DNA of 64,000 bases, taken from contig OZ244867.1 in NCBI GenBank assembly GCA_965221175.1, positions 744,001 to 808,000 of the forward strand. Direction: 5' to 3'. A program made the position numbers and the translations under genes. The DNA is from JAJDZL01 sp965221175 (GTDB lineage: Bacteria; Pseudomonadota; Gammaproteobacteria; Arenicellales; JAJDZL01). Positions 17,253 to 26,359 of the stretch are shown one piece after another; position 1 is the first letter of the stretch; every line of letters starts with the position of its first letter. The notes under the pieces are model-generated. The model was not told the DNA's origin, did no database searches, and saw only the letters and a list, made by a program, of their open reading frames with translations.

Positions 17253-19132
17253 GCGAGCGCTCTCTTGATGTGATTTGCCTTGGTCGTTCATCCGTCGATC
17301 TCTATGGCGAACAGATCGGTGGTCGTCTGGAAGACATGCAGACTTTCGCGAAATATGTAGGAGGTTGTCCTGCCAATATCGCTGTAGGCACCGCCCGGCT
17401 TGGACTCAGGAGCGGTCTGATTACCCGCGTGGGGGATGAGCAGATGGGCCGCTTTATCGTTGAAACGTTGAACTCCGAGGGAGTGGATACATCCCGTATA
17501 ACCTTTGATCCCAATCGCCTGACCGCTTTGGTGATTCTTGGCATTCGTGACCGTGAGACTTTCCCGCATATATTTTACCGACCCGATTGCGCGGACATGG
17601 CGATACGTTGCGAACACATTGATGAAGAATACATCGCATCCGCCAAAGCGCTCTTAGTGACCGGCACCCACCTGTCCAGAACAGGAGTGGAGGAAACGAG
17701 CCGTACCGCCATAGCCTACGCGCGAGCGACTGGCACTAAAGTAGTGCTCGACATTGATTATCGCCCGGTGCTTTGGGGATTAACCGGGCATGCGATGGGC
17801 GACAACCGATTTGTCGCCGACTCGTCCATCACCCAAAGGTTACAGTCGGTTCTAACGGACGCCGACTTGATTGTTGGCACAGAAGAGGAAATTCATATCG
17901 CTGGCGGATTCGAAGACACACGCGAAGCGCTTCGGGCGATTCGCAGGTTAAGTAACGGGATCATTGTGTGCAAGCGAGGAGCATTGGGATGTATTGTTTA
18001 TGATGCCACCATTCCCGAAAATCTTGAAGATGGTATTTCATTCGATGGCTGTCCGGTCGCAGTTTTAAATACACTGGGCGCAGGCGACGGGTTCATGAGC
18101 GGTTTTTTGCGCGGGTGGCTCGCGGATGAAGATCTGGAGACTTGCTGCCGCTATGCCAACGGCGTTGGAGCACTAGTTGTTTCGCGCAACGGCTGTGCCC
18201 CGGCCATGCCCAGTTGGAGCGAATTGCGCGTGTTTTTGGATAACGAGTTTTCCGATGCCGATCCTGACAGCCCAGGTTTGGATCAGATCCATCGCACTAC
18301 TACACGGCAGCGCTCATGGCCAACGGTACAGGCGCTGGCCTTCGATCATCGTTTTCAATTCGAGCAATTGGCGAATCGACACAACGCTGATTACGATCGA
18401 ATCTCCAAATTTAAGAGCTTAATCGCCGATGCCTTCTGCAACGCCGCGAATGATGTCCAAGGCGCCGGTGCCATTGTAGATTCCCAGTACGGTGAAAAAG
18501 CCCTCCACCGCTTGACTGGCAACGGTTACTGGATTGCTCGTCCGGTTGAACAACCGGGATCACGACCGCTCAGGTTCGAATCGAACAACAACATCGGCCT
18601 CGAACTCCGCACGTGGCCAGCTGAACACGTGGTTAAATGTCTGGTTAACTATCATCCAGACGACCCCGAATCTTTGCGCGCGGAACAAGAGAGCAAACTA
18701 TTTGAACTTTTTGAGGCTTGTCTGCTTACCAATCATGATCTGCTTCTAGAGGTAATTCCGCCCAGTAATCTGCCGCGAAACGCGGTAACCACTGCACGGA
18801 TCCTCACGGCCATTTATGATAGAGGGATCTATCCGGACTGGTGGAAACTTCCTCCCGGAAACGATCCATACGAATGGAAGTCGACGTGCGATGTCATCGC
18901 ACATCACGACCCCCACTGCAGAGGAATCGTTATTTTGGGGCTCAATGCACCGGAATCGGAACTGGCCCAGAGTTTCGACGTGGCTCGAAAGCAGCCCCTT
19001 TGCAAAGGATTTGCCGTCGGCAGAACAATCTTCTGGGAGGCGGCCGAAAATTGGTTCGCCGGCCACATGAGCAGTTCCGAGGCGGTCAAGACGATCAGCG
19101 AATCGTTCGAACGCCTTGCCGCAAAATGGTGA
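17249..19132 (+). CDS. iolC: 5-dehydro-2-deoxygluconokinase fused to DUF2090 aldolase-like domain
   Basis: 627-residue fusion. Residues about 5-325 are a PfkB sugar kinase close to IolC: DVICLGRSSVDLYGEQIGG, YVGGCPANIAVG, and the catalytic LGAGDGF near residue 276. Residues about 335-627 are DUF2090, which in myo-inositol pathways acts as 5-dehydro-2-deoxyphosphogluconate aldolase. The frame is open from 17111, but ATG 17249 overlapping the regulator stop is the proper start. No iolB, iolD, iolE or iolG is nearby, so either they lie elsewhere or this copy serves a related polyol. It would give a phosphorylated deoxy-keto acid and cleave it to C3 units. Confidence 0.9.
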   Translation: MSERSLDVICLGRSSVDLYGEQIGGRLEDMQTFAKYVGGCPANIAVGTARLGLRSGLITRVGDEQMGRFIVETLNSEGVDTSRITFDPNRLTALVILGIRDRETFPHIFYRPDCADMAIRCEHIDEEYIASAKALLVTGTHLSRTGVEETSRTAIAYARATGTKVVLDIDYRPVLWGLTGHAMGDNRFVADSSITQRLQSVLTDADLIVGTEEEIHIAGGFEDTREALRAIRRLSNGIIVCKRGALGCIVYDATIPENLEDGISFDGCPVAVLNTLGAGDGFMSGFLRGWLADEDLETCCRYANGVGALVVSRNGCAPAMPSWSELRVFLDNEFSDADPDSPGLDQIHRTTTRQRSWPTVQALAFDHRFQFEQLANRHNADYDRISKFKSLIADAFCNAANDVQGAGAIVDSQYGEKALHRLTGNGYWIARPVEQPGSRPLRFESNNNIGLELRTWPAEHVVKCLVNYHPDDPESLRAEQESKLFELFEACLLTNHDLLLEVIPPSNLPRNAVTTARILTAIYDRGIYPDWWKLPPGNDPYEWKSTCDVIAHHDPHCRGIVILGLNAPESELAQSFDVARKQPLCKGFAVGRTIFWEAAENWFAGHMSSSEAVKTISESFERLAAKW

Positions 19133-19462
19133 CCGTAAGCTTAGTGCGGGGGGGGGGTAGGGCAATGTGCATCGACCTGGAACTAGAACTACGAAAATGT
19201 TCTATCCCGCGTATACACGAGGATGGCGCTGAATATGATGTCTGTTGACCGCGCAAAATGTATGATTATATATATGCACCTAAGGGAAAATGCTGTTAAC
19301 TGTCACTGAAAATGATACCTAATGTCACTCAAATTTGATTGCAACTGCTTATTCCGCCCTCAAGGGCGAAACAAGTGAGTTTTTGAAATCTCCCGTTTCG
19401 ATTCCCCGATTCATCAGGTTCGATTCTTGAACCGACAACTCTCGTTGCCCTGTCTAAATTAT
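19133..19462. other. Gene-free stretch with a G10 tract and a short hairpin
   Basis: No gene recognised. It starts with a run of ten G at 19148-19157, 15 bases after the iolC stop. A 6-base perfect hairpin (CGCCCT/AGGGCG, loop CA) lies at 19355-19368, without a T-run. The stretch separates the polyol cluster from a broken insertion sequence, so it may contain the right end of the transferred block. Confidence 0.5.
19148..19157 (+). repeat. Homopolymer run of ten G
   Basis: Ten consecutive G just downstream of the IolC-DUF2090 stop. Runs of this length are prone to slippage, but this one lies outside any recognised gene, so it can only matter through transcription of what follows. Confidence 0.9.
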
Positions 19463-19597
19463 TTAGGACTTCTTAAAATCTCTATCTCTAGCCGCAAACA
19501 TCGCTCTCGCTAGGTCTTTTGGGTCTGATGGCATAGGATAGTTTTCCTTTGGAACTGCCTTGGTGGGTTTAGGTTGTGGCGCTTTTTTTGGTTTCAT
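19463..19597 (-). CDS. 44-residue Lys/Pro-rich small ORF beside IS1595-type transposase
   Basis: An ATG frame of 44 codons beginning MKPKKAPQPKPTK and ending with a charged helix-like DLARAMFAARDRDFKKS. It lies on the same strand as, and about 90 bases downstream of, the transposase remnant. From memory, short Pro/Lys-rich frames of this kind occur next to some ISXO2/IS1595-like transposases, so it may be an accessory frame of the element. This cannot be proved from the sequence alone. No function proposed. Confidence 0.4.
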   Translation of the reverse strand: MKPKKAPQPKPTKAVPKENYPMPSDPKDLARAMFAARDRDFKKS

Positions 19598-19690
19598 TAA
19601 AAACTCTCTTAATTTTATTGACTAGGCAGAATCGTTTGATTGCTCTTTGTATTGGCTTGGCGGATATTTTTCAGAATTTCTTTACCTGCT

Positions 19691-20221
19691 TCAAATTACA
19701 GTTGTTTTACCTGCGTTTCTTCGACTTGCATTGAGCTTTTTTGATTTGTGTTCGTTGCTTTCCTTACCGCCGATGCAAATTTCATCAACTTCTACAACAC
19801 AGGCTAATAAATTACTTTCCAGCGCCCAACTCTCTCTAATTCGTTTCCCTAAATACCATGCACTTTTCTGAGTAATTCCCAAATCTCTATGAAGTTTCAT
19901 ACTAGACACACCCTTCAAATTAGTACACATCAGATACATCGCAATGATCCATTTTCTCAACGGCAATCGACTGGATTGCATTACTGTTCCTGTTTTAACA
20001 CTGAAAAATGAACGGCAATTAGAACACCAGTAAGGCATAGATTTATGATTCTTTGCTTCTCTGGTATTTGTACTTCCACAATGTCCACAATACCTTTCCT
20101 CTGGCCAGCAGATACTTTCAAACCATCGTCTTGCTGAATCTTCATCAGGAAACATATCAAATAATTCAATTACCGAAGTTCCAGTACGACTACTTCTTCC
20201 GGGTGCATTGTATTTACTCAT
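19691..20221 (-). pseudogene. IS1595 (ISXO2-like) transposase, C-terminus lost
   Basis: 176 codons remain of a protein usually about 300 residues. Seen: a zinc ribbon with CGHCGS and WCSNC around residues 43-70, the GTVMQSSRLPLRKWI helix region, and the start of the catalytic domain with the first acidic residue in VEVDEICIGGKE, followed by KKLNASRRNAGKTTV. The frame then stops after VI; the next 90 bases have stops in this frame, and a second frame gives a 26-residue tail. So the catalytic core was removed by deletion or frameshift and the copy cannot transpose by itself. Element ends were not identified. Confidence 0.8.
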
Positions 20222-20392
20222 AGTTTGTCCCTATTTGTTCGCTTAATCATGTATCCAAATTATAATGAGAACGAACTTATGTTGTAAACTTAAATATATA
20301 ATTCTCTAAGCTAATAGTACCATGACACAAATCCTTATTGTGTATCAACCACAATACTTCTATTTCGAACATCACTATTCAAAGCTACCTGA

Positions 20393-21700
20393 ATGAACAT
20401 TGAGTTAATCCCTGTTTTAGTCGGCATCATTATCGGAGTGCTGATCGCAGTCCCGCTGACAATCTTGCTGGATAGACGCCCTTCGCGAGCTCGAAAAAAG
20501 ACCGATGAGTTGTTACAGAATGTGATTCGATTGGAAGCAGAACGCGACGCGCAGCTGCAAAGAGAGCAAGCACACATCATTGAATTGAACAACATCAAAG
20601 TCAAACTTGAGCAGAATTTCAATCAGCTTGCCGAAACTGCGTTGAACAAGAACAGTAACACATTCCTCAAACTCGCCAGTGAAAACTTCGAGAAATTCAA
20701 GCAAGCCGCTGGCAGTGATCTGGATTCCCGCCAGGAATCGATTAAAAATCTTGTCAGTCCGCTCAATGAGAATCTTAACCGATTTGAAAAATCAGTGAAG
20801 GATATTGAACTCAGTCGAACAAAAGCCTACACCTCACTTGAGGAGCAGCTGAAATTCATCAATGAATCCCATACGGGACTCAAAGACGAAACCACTAAAT
20901 TGGTGCAGGCATTGCGTCAGCCCAAGACGCGCGGAAGATGGGGAGAAATACAGCTGCGAAATGTTCTTGAGTTAGTTGGAATGAAGGAGCATATCGACTT
21001 TGTACAGGAGAAATCATTTGAGACGAATGAGGGACGCAAGCGACCGGATGTAATTGTCCAGCTCCCCGGTGATCGATGCATCATTATTGATGCCAAAACG
21101 CCGCTAGATGCCTATCTCTCCGCAGTAGAGGCAGAGAGTAAACCGGAGCAGGAAGAATTTAACAAATCTCATGCGGGACAACTGCGGGAACAGGTAAAAA
21201 AACTTGCCAATAGTGATTACCAGAAATACGTGCCGAATACTCCCGATTTCGTAGTTATGTTCATTCCTGGCGAGTCTTTCAATTCGACCGCACTGGAATA
21301 TGATCCGAATTTGTTCGAATTCGCCTTGAAGCATGAAGTGCTGATTACAACACCGATGTCGCTCGTTTTGCTTTTGAAAGTGATTGTTCTTGGCTGGCAA
21401 CAGGAAAAGATGACAGAAAATTCGAGAGAAATTGCCCGAATCGGCCGTGAACTGTATGATCGTCTAGCCGTATTCGGAAATCGTATCAATGATCATAGCA
21501 ATTCTCTGGCTAAATCAGTGGAAACCTTCAACAAGGCAGTCGGCTCAATGGAAAACCGAGTGCTGCCCTCGGCACGCAAACTGGAATCACTCGATGTCGT
21601 GCCGCCCACCGAGAAAATGCCTGCACCAACTACAATCGAGTCGCAGCCTCGGCGTACATTGAAATACCATGAATCAGCTGAAGACCAATCAAGCGATTAG
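20393..21700 (+). CDS. rmuC: DNA recombination protein RmuC
   Basis: 435-residue RmuC homologue, a predicted nuclease-fold protein that limits recombination at inverted repeats. Layout: one N-terminal membrane segment (residues 5-25), a coiled-coil stretch (about 35-150), then the RmuC domain with KTRGRWGEIQLRNVLELVGM, RPDVIVQLPGDRCIIIDAKTPLDAYL (nuclease-like D...DAK) and FVVMFIPGESF. Stands alone, with the M48 peptidase gene convergent downstream. Confidence 0.93.
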   Translation: MNIELIPVLVGIIIGVLIAVPLTILLDRRPSRARKKTDELLQNVIRLEAERDAQLQREQAHIIELNNIKVKLEQNFNQLAETALNKNSNTFLKLASENFEKFKQAAGSDLDSRQESIKNLVSPLNENLNRFEKSVKDIELSRTKAYTSLEEQLKFINESHTGLKDETTKLVQALRQPKTRGRWGEIQLRNVLELVGMKEHIDFVQEKSFETNEGRKRPDVIVQLPGDRCIIIDAKTPLDAYLSAVEAESKPEQEEFNKSHAGQLREQVKKLANSDYQKYVPNTPDFVVMFIPGESFNSTALEYDPNLFEFALKHEVLITTPMSLVLLLKVIVLGWQQEKMTENSREIARIGRELYDRLAVFGNRINDHSNSLAKSVETFNKAVGSMENRVLPSARKLESLDVVPPTEKMPAPTTIESQPRRTLKYHESAEDQSSD

Positions 21701-21746
21701 CTCACTGATATGAGTGAATTACGAGAGTCCATTTGCTGGTAAATTT

Positions 21747-22769
21747 TCATCGGATTTCATTGATCAGGTATTCGATTCTTTGTGCACCTGAAGGATGGGT
21801 TGAAATCCAGTTCACAACATCATCATTGCATGAAAGAGGACTGTCTGAAGCCAGTCCGCACATATAATTCGTCAATTTTGTAATGGCATTTACGAAGTGC
21901 AGTTGATCTATGTCACTGGCTTGAAGATACTGCAAGGCTGCCAAGTCAGCTTCCTGCTCGAAATTCCGACTGTTTTTGAATGCCCATCCGTTGATTAAAA
22001 CTGCAGATATTTCTTCAATTACACTCTCATCCGCACCGAACAGTAAATATGCCAAAGCGGATATTCCAATAATTTCGATGACTTGCTTCAATGAATGGCG
22101 ATCTTCAACGTGTGCGAATTCATGTGCAATGACAGCCAATAACTCCTCATCATTCGACAGCAATTCAACAAGCTCGTCAGTGACGACAATCGGTCCACCA
22201 GGAAATGCAAATGCGTTCGGTCCAAACCAATCTGAATCATGAAAAATGATCTCCGCAGGCCTGCTCAATTCTGCCTTTTGAGCGATGTCCTGCGCTCTTA
22301 GGCGAATTCCGTCCTGATAATCCACCGGTACACTGCTTTCAGAGAGTGCAAATAATTGAACGCTCTGGTAGGAATTTGTTCCAATTGCTTCCTCCCAACG
22401 GTCTGGAAATAAAACGGCAATACCGCTTCCAATGGTTGAAAACGCAAACCGATAAGCTACTATCGCCGTGATCAGCAATAACGTAATGACTATTGCCTTG
22501 GAGAATGTGAATTTTTCCAACCAGGATATGGTCCGTTGTAATCTGCTCCGAAACTGTCGCTTGAATTCCGCAGGCAGGCTTTCTTCTGATTGGAAGTAAC
22601 TTCCACATTTGAAATGAATATTGTCAGGCCCTTGAATGCTCTCGATGTGCAAATTTCTAATTGTTGCACCATCATTTCTGTCAATGCGAATTTCTCCATG
22701 TTCGACCAAAAGAACGGAAGGTTGGTTGCCTGATGACAGTGGTTCGAAGAAGTGTCCTTTAATTTTCAT
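21747..22769 (-). CDS. M48 family metallopeptidase
   Basis: 340-residue zinc peptidase. After a soluble N-terminal region and a membrane segment at about residues 92-116 comes the catalytic domain with VIAHEFAHVEDRH (HExxH near residue 216) and the third ligand in the NFEQEADLAAL segment. The C-terminal WISTHPSGAQRIEYL is standard for M48. It follows the DUF898 gene by 7 bases; the two form an operon, as is common for this pair. Likely membrane-protein quality control, substrate unknown. Confidence 0.9.
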   Translation of the reverse strand: MKIKGHFFEPLSSGNQPSVLLVEHGEIRIDRNDGATIRNLHIESIQGPDNIHFKCGSYFQSEESLPAEFKRQFRSRLQRTISWLEKFTFSKAIVITLLLITAIVAYRFAFSTIGSGIAVLFPDRWEEAIGTNSYQSVQLFALSESSVPVDYQDGIRLRAQDIAQKAELSRPAEIIFHDSDWFGPNAFAFPGGPIVVTDELVELLSNDEELLAVIAHEFAHVEDRHSLKQVIEIIGISALAYLLFGADESVIEEISAVLINGWAFKNSRNFEQEADLAALQYLQASDIDQLHFVNAITKLTNYMCGLASDSPLSCNDDVVNWISTHPSGAQRIEYLINEIR

Positions 22770-22776
22770 TCTTAAT

Positions 22777-23907
22777 CTATATGGAAATTTCTATACCCTC
22801 CAGCTCAGCAAACTCTTCACCGAAGGAACTCATTTTCTCAAGTTCTTCATCTAAAAATTCCTTAGCGGCCGGTTCAATTCTGTACAACGTTTTATTTGCA
22901 AGATAGCGATAACGGCGCACAGCTGCCCACGGTGCAAGCAATCCGACAGAAATGATTACTAACAGGAAGTTTGAGAGTGAAATCCACAGAAATACAAGCG
23001 GATTCAATTTCGAGTCAAAACTGACGGCTTCTCCCAGAGTGATTGTTCTGACCAATATGTTCCGACAAACCGTTTGGTAAATCCCAAGCAATGCGAAGAT
23101 TGCCAAAACCAGGAGGAAATACAATGGTTCCACTTCCTCAAGCGAAATGCCACTTACCAATTCGACTGTTATTTGATAGATAGCAATAAAAGCAATAATG
23201 CCAGGTACGAGTACTACAAGCAGAAATGCAGAAAAATATTTCGACAATTTTGAATCTGCATCGAATCGCGTGGTTCCGAACGAGTGGCCTTGAGCATAAT
23301 ACTGATAGTAGTATTTCGATAAAAATGGCAACAGAATGCCAACTGAAATAACGCTGAGAAGCGGACCTACCACGAAGAAGAAGAAGGTTTTCCAATAAGT
23401 TCCGTGCCAATTGAATCGTACATTACGCCAAGATGTCATTCTTGCGTTGAATTTCATTGATTTATTGATCAGCCAAGGTAAAAGAAAGACAAACAAAAGT
23501 AGTACGACGACACTCGCAAGTAGAAAGTATGCCGAAGTGATACTGTAAAGAATAATTACAGCGTACGCGATCAGCCTACCCACTAACAGTTGTTTGCCTG
23601 TCGCGTGATAGCTGAAGGAAGAACGATTCGTTGAAGTATTGTTCAGGAAATATTTCATGCGTCGGACTTTTGCCCAGGCGCCATAGATTCCTAGAGTGCA
23701 AATTGAAAGAATCAGGTTTGAAATCCAGATTCCAAAATATTCTGTAGCCTTTCCCCTGAACTCAATTGATTGAAAATCTGCAGTTGGATTGAAATCTGGT
23801 TCCCCATTCCCTTCCTCATCTAAGCCCGAAGGATTTCCAGGGCCATCAGCAACAGAGTCTCCTCCATTAGGTTCCGGTGAGATATCTAATTCATGTCTTT
23901 GAACCAT
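22777..23907 (-). CDS. DUF898/YjgN family integral membrane protein
   Basis: 376-residue multi-pass membrane protein. A polar, Gly/Asp/Pro-rich 50-residue N-terminal tail precedes two halves of the YjgN fold. Each half begins with an FxGxxxEYFGIWISNLILSICTLGIY-type helix and a WAKVRRMKYFLNNT or WAAVRRYRYLANKT loop. First gene of a two-gene operon with the M48 peptidase. Function of the family is unknown. Confidence 0.88.
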   Translation of the reverse strand: MVQRHELDISPEPNGGDSVADGPGNPSGLDEEGNGEPDFNPTADFQSIEFRGKATEYFGIWISNLILSICTLGIYGAWAKVRRMKYFLNNTSTNRSSFSYHATGKQLLVGRLIAYAVIILYSITSAYFLLASVVVLLLFVFLLPWLINKSMKFNARMTSWRNVRFNWHGTYWKTFFFFVVGPLLSVISVGILLPFLSKYYYQYYAQGHSFGTTRFDADSKLSKYFSAFLLVVLVPGIIAFIAIYQITVELVSGISLEEVEPLYFLLVLAIFALLGIYQTVCRNILVRTITLGEAVSFDSKLNPLVFLWISLSNFLLVIISVGLLAPWAAVRRYRYLANKTLYRIEPAAKEFLDEELEKMSSFGEEFAELEGIEISI

Positions 23908-24582
23908 TGCACTCGGCTAAATAGTGTGTTGTTAAATTTGAGAATTGAAAAAGTTGAAGAAAGAGACATTTAGATTCAACTCTGTCGATTGAGAAGTGTT
24001 GTCGGAGAAAGAATTAAGTAGCACCAATGATAATTCATTGCAAAACAATCAACTATTTTTCCAATTGAATTTGGTGGTGTGAGAATAGCCGCTAAGTATA
24101 ATTTTTCCGCCAAAGCACGAGGATAGGTTTGCATATTCCTCAGTTTGCTGGAATGATAATTGTCTTCTCGTATTCTCCGGTTCCCTTAATTTTGAAGTAC
24201 CTTAAGTTATAGAGATTGTAGACTTTTGGGTAGGTTGCTAACAACTACGTATCCTTCTCATCATTGCTAGCAGATGCAAAGGTCCATTCAGTGGCAGAGT
24301 CGGGATTCATATTAGTTTGTGACTCACTTTTTTTATTTCTGCGTGACATATCATTGCCCGAAGAGTTGTGCGACCCACGGCTTCGTTGTATTTGCACGGT
24401 GGTAAGCAGGGGTTCATCAGGCACCAGTTTCAGACGTTGGAATTTCGGCAATTGCTCGGCATTACAGACATAGAATTCAAAGCAGAAACTAAAAATTAAA
24501 CCGCAAAATCAATCTCATAAAATCAAACTCGAATTGCTGAAATCAAATTTAATAGAAGTAACTTTCAAGGAGGAAAGATAAT
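23908..24582. other. Gene-poor gap, 675 bases
   Basis: AT-rich. Two overlapping short frames on opposite strands near 24245-24473 have low-complexity composition and no recognisable family, so I do not call either. The left edge should carry the promoter of the DUF898-M48 operon; the right edge carries a strong ribosome binding site for the next small gene. Confidence 0.5.
24567..24573 (+). promoter_or_regulatory. Strong ribosome binding site before a TTG start
   Basis: AAGGAGG, 9 bases before TTG at 24583. It decides the unusual start codon of the small membrane protein that follows. Confidence 0.8.
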
Positions 24583-24927
24583 TTGAAAAAGGTTTACGTA
24601 ATTTCAGCACTAGCTGTAGTGCTGGTATTACTAGTTGTCGGCGTTGCAGTCGACTTTATGTCATTTGACCGCACCAAAGGTGGCTATGAACCACCCTATA
24701 CTGGATATACTGGCGAGCCCGTCAATTGGAACAAAGGCAAAGTAACGGAAATTGGATTCTATCGCGACGGTTATGTCGTTGACACGATTTTTAACTGCAC
24801 AAGTGGCGAAATCAGTTTCAATTTGATCGGCATAGGTATTCCCTTTCGCAAAGTGTCGGAGCGAGGAATAGTTGTCCATAAGCCACGGGAGGCTTGTACC
24901 GAACGAGGGTTTAAACCGGAATTTTGA
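24583..24927 (+). CDS. Small membrane-anchored protein of unknown function
   Basis: 114 residues, start TTG supported by AAGGAGG. Residues 4-26 form one hydrophobic helix; the rest is a polar domain rich in Gly and Tyr with two Cys (NCTSGE and EACTERG) that could form a disulfide if it faces the periplasm. The helix lacks a clear signal-peptidase site, so an anchored topology is more likely than secretion. I do not recognise the family. It has no operon partner. Confidence 0.65.
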   Translation: MKKVYVISALAVVLVLLVVGVAVDFMSFDRTKGGYEPPYTGYTGEPVNWNKGKVTEIGFYRDGYVVDTIFNCTSGEISFNLIGIGIPFRKVSERGIVVHKPREACTERGFKPEF

Positions 24928-25309
24928 TTGAACTTCCCAAATCCGCACTATACATATTTTACTGACAATCTGTGTGAAAACGTCTGTTAGACAGGCGAAT
25001 TGCACGGTGCGACACTGAATATCTCTGCCCCGGCATGTGAATCTCGGCAAAATTATTGACAATTCACCTCTATATGACTCCTGAATCGATTAATTACGCA
25101 AGCATTATTTCGCCCTCCCTTCGGAATCTATAGGGCTATTCTCTATTGCGGTGTGCTGTAAAATCGGCGTATACTTTTGTACTCGCAATGCTTAGTGAAA
25201 ATCATAAAAGCATCGCAGAAGGGAGCATAAGTGGCCCTTGGCCGCTCATAGACCCTATGTCAATTGTCGAGGACCGAAGATATGACACGAATGCCCATGC
25301 AAGTGCTGG
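24928..25309. other. Upstream region of the large HAAT/Tm-1 operon, 382 bases
   Basis: No gene called. A frame at 25146-25376 overlaps the start of the permease gene in another frame and has no family resemblance. A TTGACA-like hexamer lies at 25056-25061 but no convincing -10 follows at the right distance. The promoter and operator of the downstream operon are presumably here; no regulator gene is adjacent. Confidence 0.45.
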
Positions 25310-26359
25310 TTGGCCCGATCGCTGGCTGATCAAGAAATGCGACGCTTCATCGAGCAGCACACCTTTTGGTCGATAGTTATCCTGCTATTCGCGGTGATAT
25401 TGCTGTGGCTGATGTTTGCTGTCTGGCCACAGTGGGTCACTGAACTTTTGGGACGAAAAAAGACTTTCGTCATTACATTGCTCAACGGTCTCACGCTGGG
25501 CGGTTTGTACTTTCTCGTAGCCAGCGGATTTACCCTGATTTTTGGTTTGATGCGCAATGTCAATCTAGCGCATGGATCGATGTATTTGCTCGGCGCCTAC
25601 ATCGGATACGAGGCTGCAGAGGCAAGCGGGAGTTGGTTTCTCGGGCTGGCCGTTGCGTTTTTTGCAATCGCCGCCAGCGGAATGTTGATGCAGGTTCTCG
25701 TGTTTCGACGCATGGAAGGCGACGATCTTCGCCAAACCTTGGTGACAATCGCGATCTCCATTATCGTCGCAGACCTCATGCTGGCAATATGGACCGGAAC
25801 AACCTATCAGTTCGATCCCCCCGAGTGGCTATTCGGTGCAGCCCAGCTGCCAGTCGTTTCCGTAATCCGTTCTTCCGGCGAAGCGGTTTACCTCAAATAT
25901 CCAATCTACCGGCTTGCGGTTCTTTTTGTGGCCGTGGCAGTGGGGATAGCACTGTGGCTTTTCCTTAGTCGTACCCGCATAGGCATGATGATCCGTGCTG
26001 GAGTCAACGACCGCGACATGTTGTCTGCATCGGGAGTGAATGTCCAATTGGTGTTTGTATTGGTATTTGGCATCGGCGCAGGCCTTGCCGGCTTCGCTGG
26101 CGTCATCGGAGGCACTGCACTATCCATTGCACCCGGTGAGGATGTACGCTATTTACTTGCTTCATTGATTGTAGTGATTGTCGGAGGGCTCGGTTCAGTC
26201 CCGGGAGCGGCGATCGGCGCGTTGCTCATCGGTCTTGCAGAGCAGTTCGGATTGGCTTACTTCCCCACCTATGGCGTGGTGCTGACTTTTCTGATCTTGG
26301 TGCTGGTGCTTGCAGTGAGACCACAAGGGCTGATGGGGGGACACTGGTCGAGACAATGA
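25310..26359 (+). CDS. livH: HAAT-type ABC transporter permease LivH, second system
   Basis: Up to 349 residues. Seen: LLNGLTLGGLYFLVASGFTLIFGLMRNVNLAHGSMYLLGAY, the LivH hallmark, and the loop GVNDRDMLSASGVNVQLVF. It begins with an extra N-terminal hydrophobic segment (residues about 18-45). The start could be TTG 25310 or ATG 25337 (nine codons later); neither has a clear ribosome binding site. First gene of the 25-39 kb operon; its stop overlaps the livM ATG. Confidence 0.9.
   Translation: MARSLADQEMRRFIEQHTFWSIVILLFAVILLWLMFAVWPQWVTELLGRKKTFVITLLNGLTLGGLYFLVASGFTLIFGLMRNVNLAHGSMYLLGAYIGYEAAEASGSWFLGLAVAFFAIAASGMLMQVLVFRRMEGDDLRQTLVTIAISIIVADLMLAIWTGTTYQFDPPEWLFGAAQLPVVSVIRSSGEAVYLKYPIYRLAVLFVAVAVGIALWLFLSRTRIGMMIRAGVNDRDMLSASGVNVQLVFVLVFGIGAGLAGFAGVIGGTALSIAPGEDVRYLLASLIVVIVGGLGSVPGAAIGALLIGLAEQFGLAYFPTYGVVLTFLILVLVLAVRPQGLMGGHWSRQ

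Noticed and set aside
24245..24473. Overlapping 68- and 69-codon frames on opposite strands
   Set aside because: Low-complexity or unfamiliar sequences with no supporting start signals; neither can be preferred.
25146..25376. 76-codon frame overlapping the start of the second livH
   Set aside because: Overlaps a clear permease gene in another frame and has no family resemblance.
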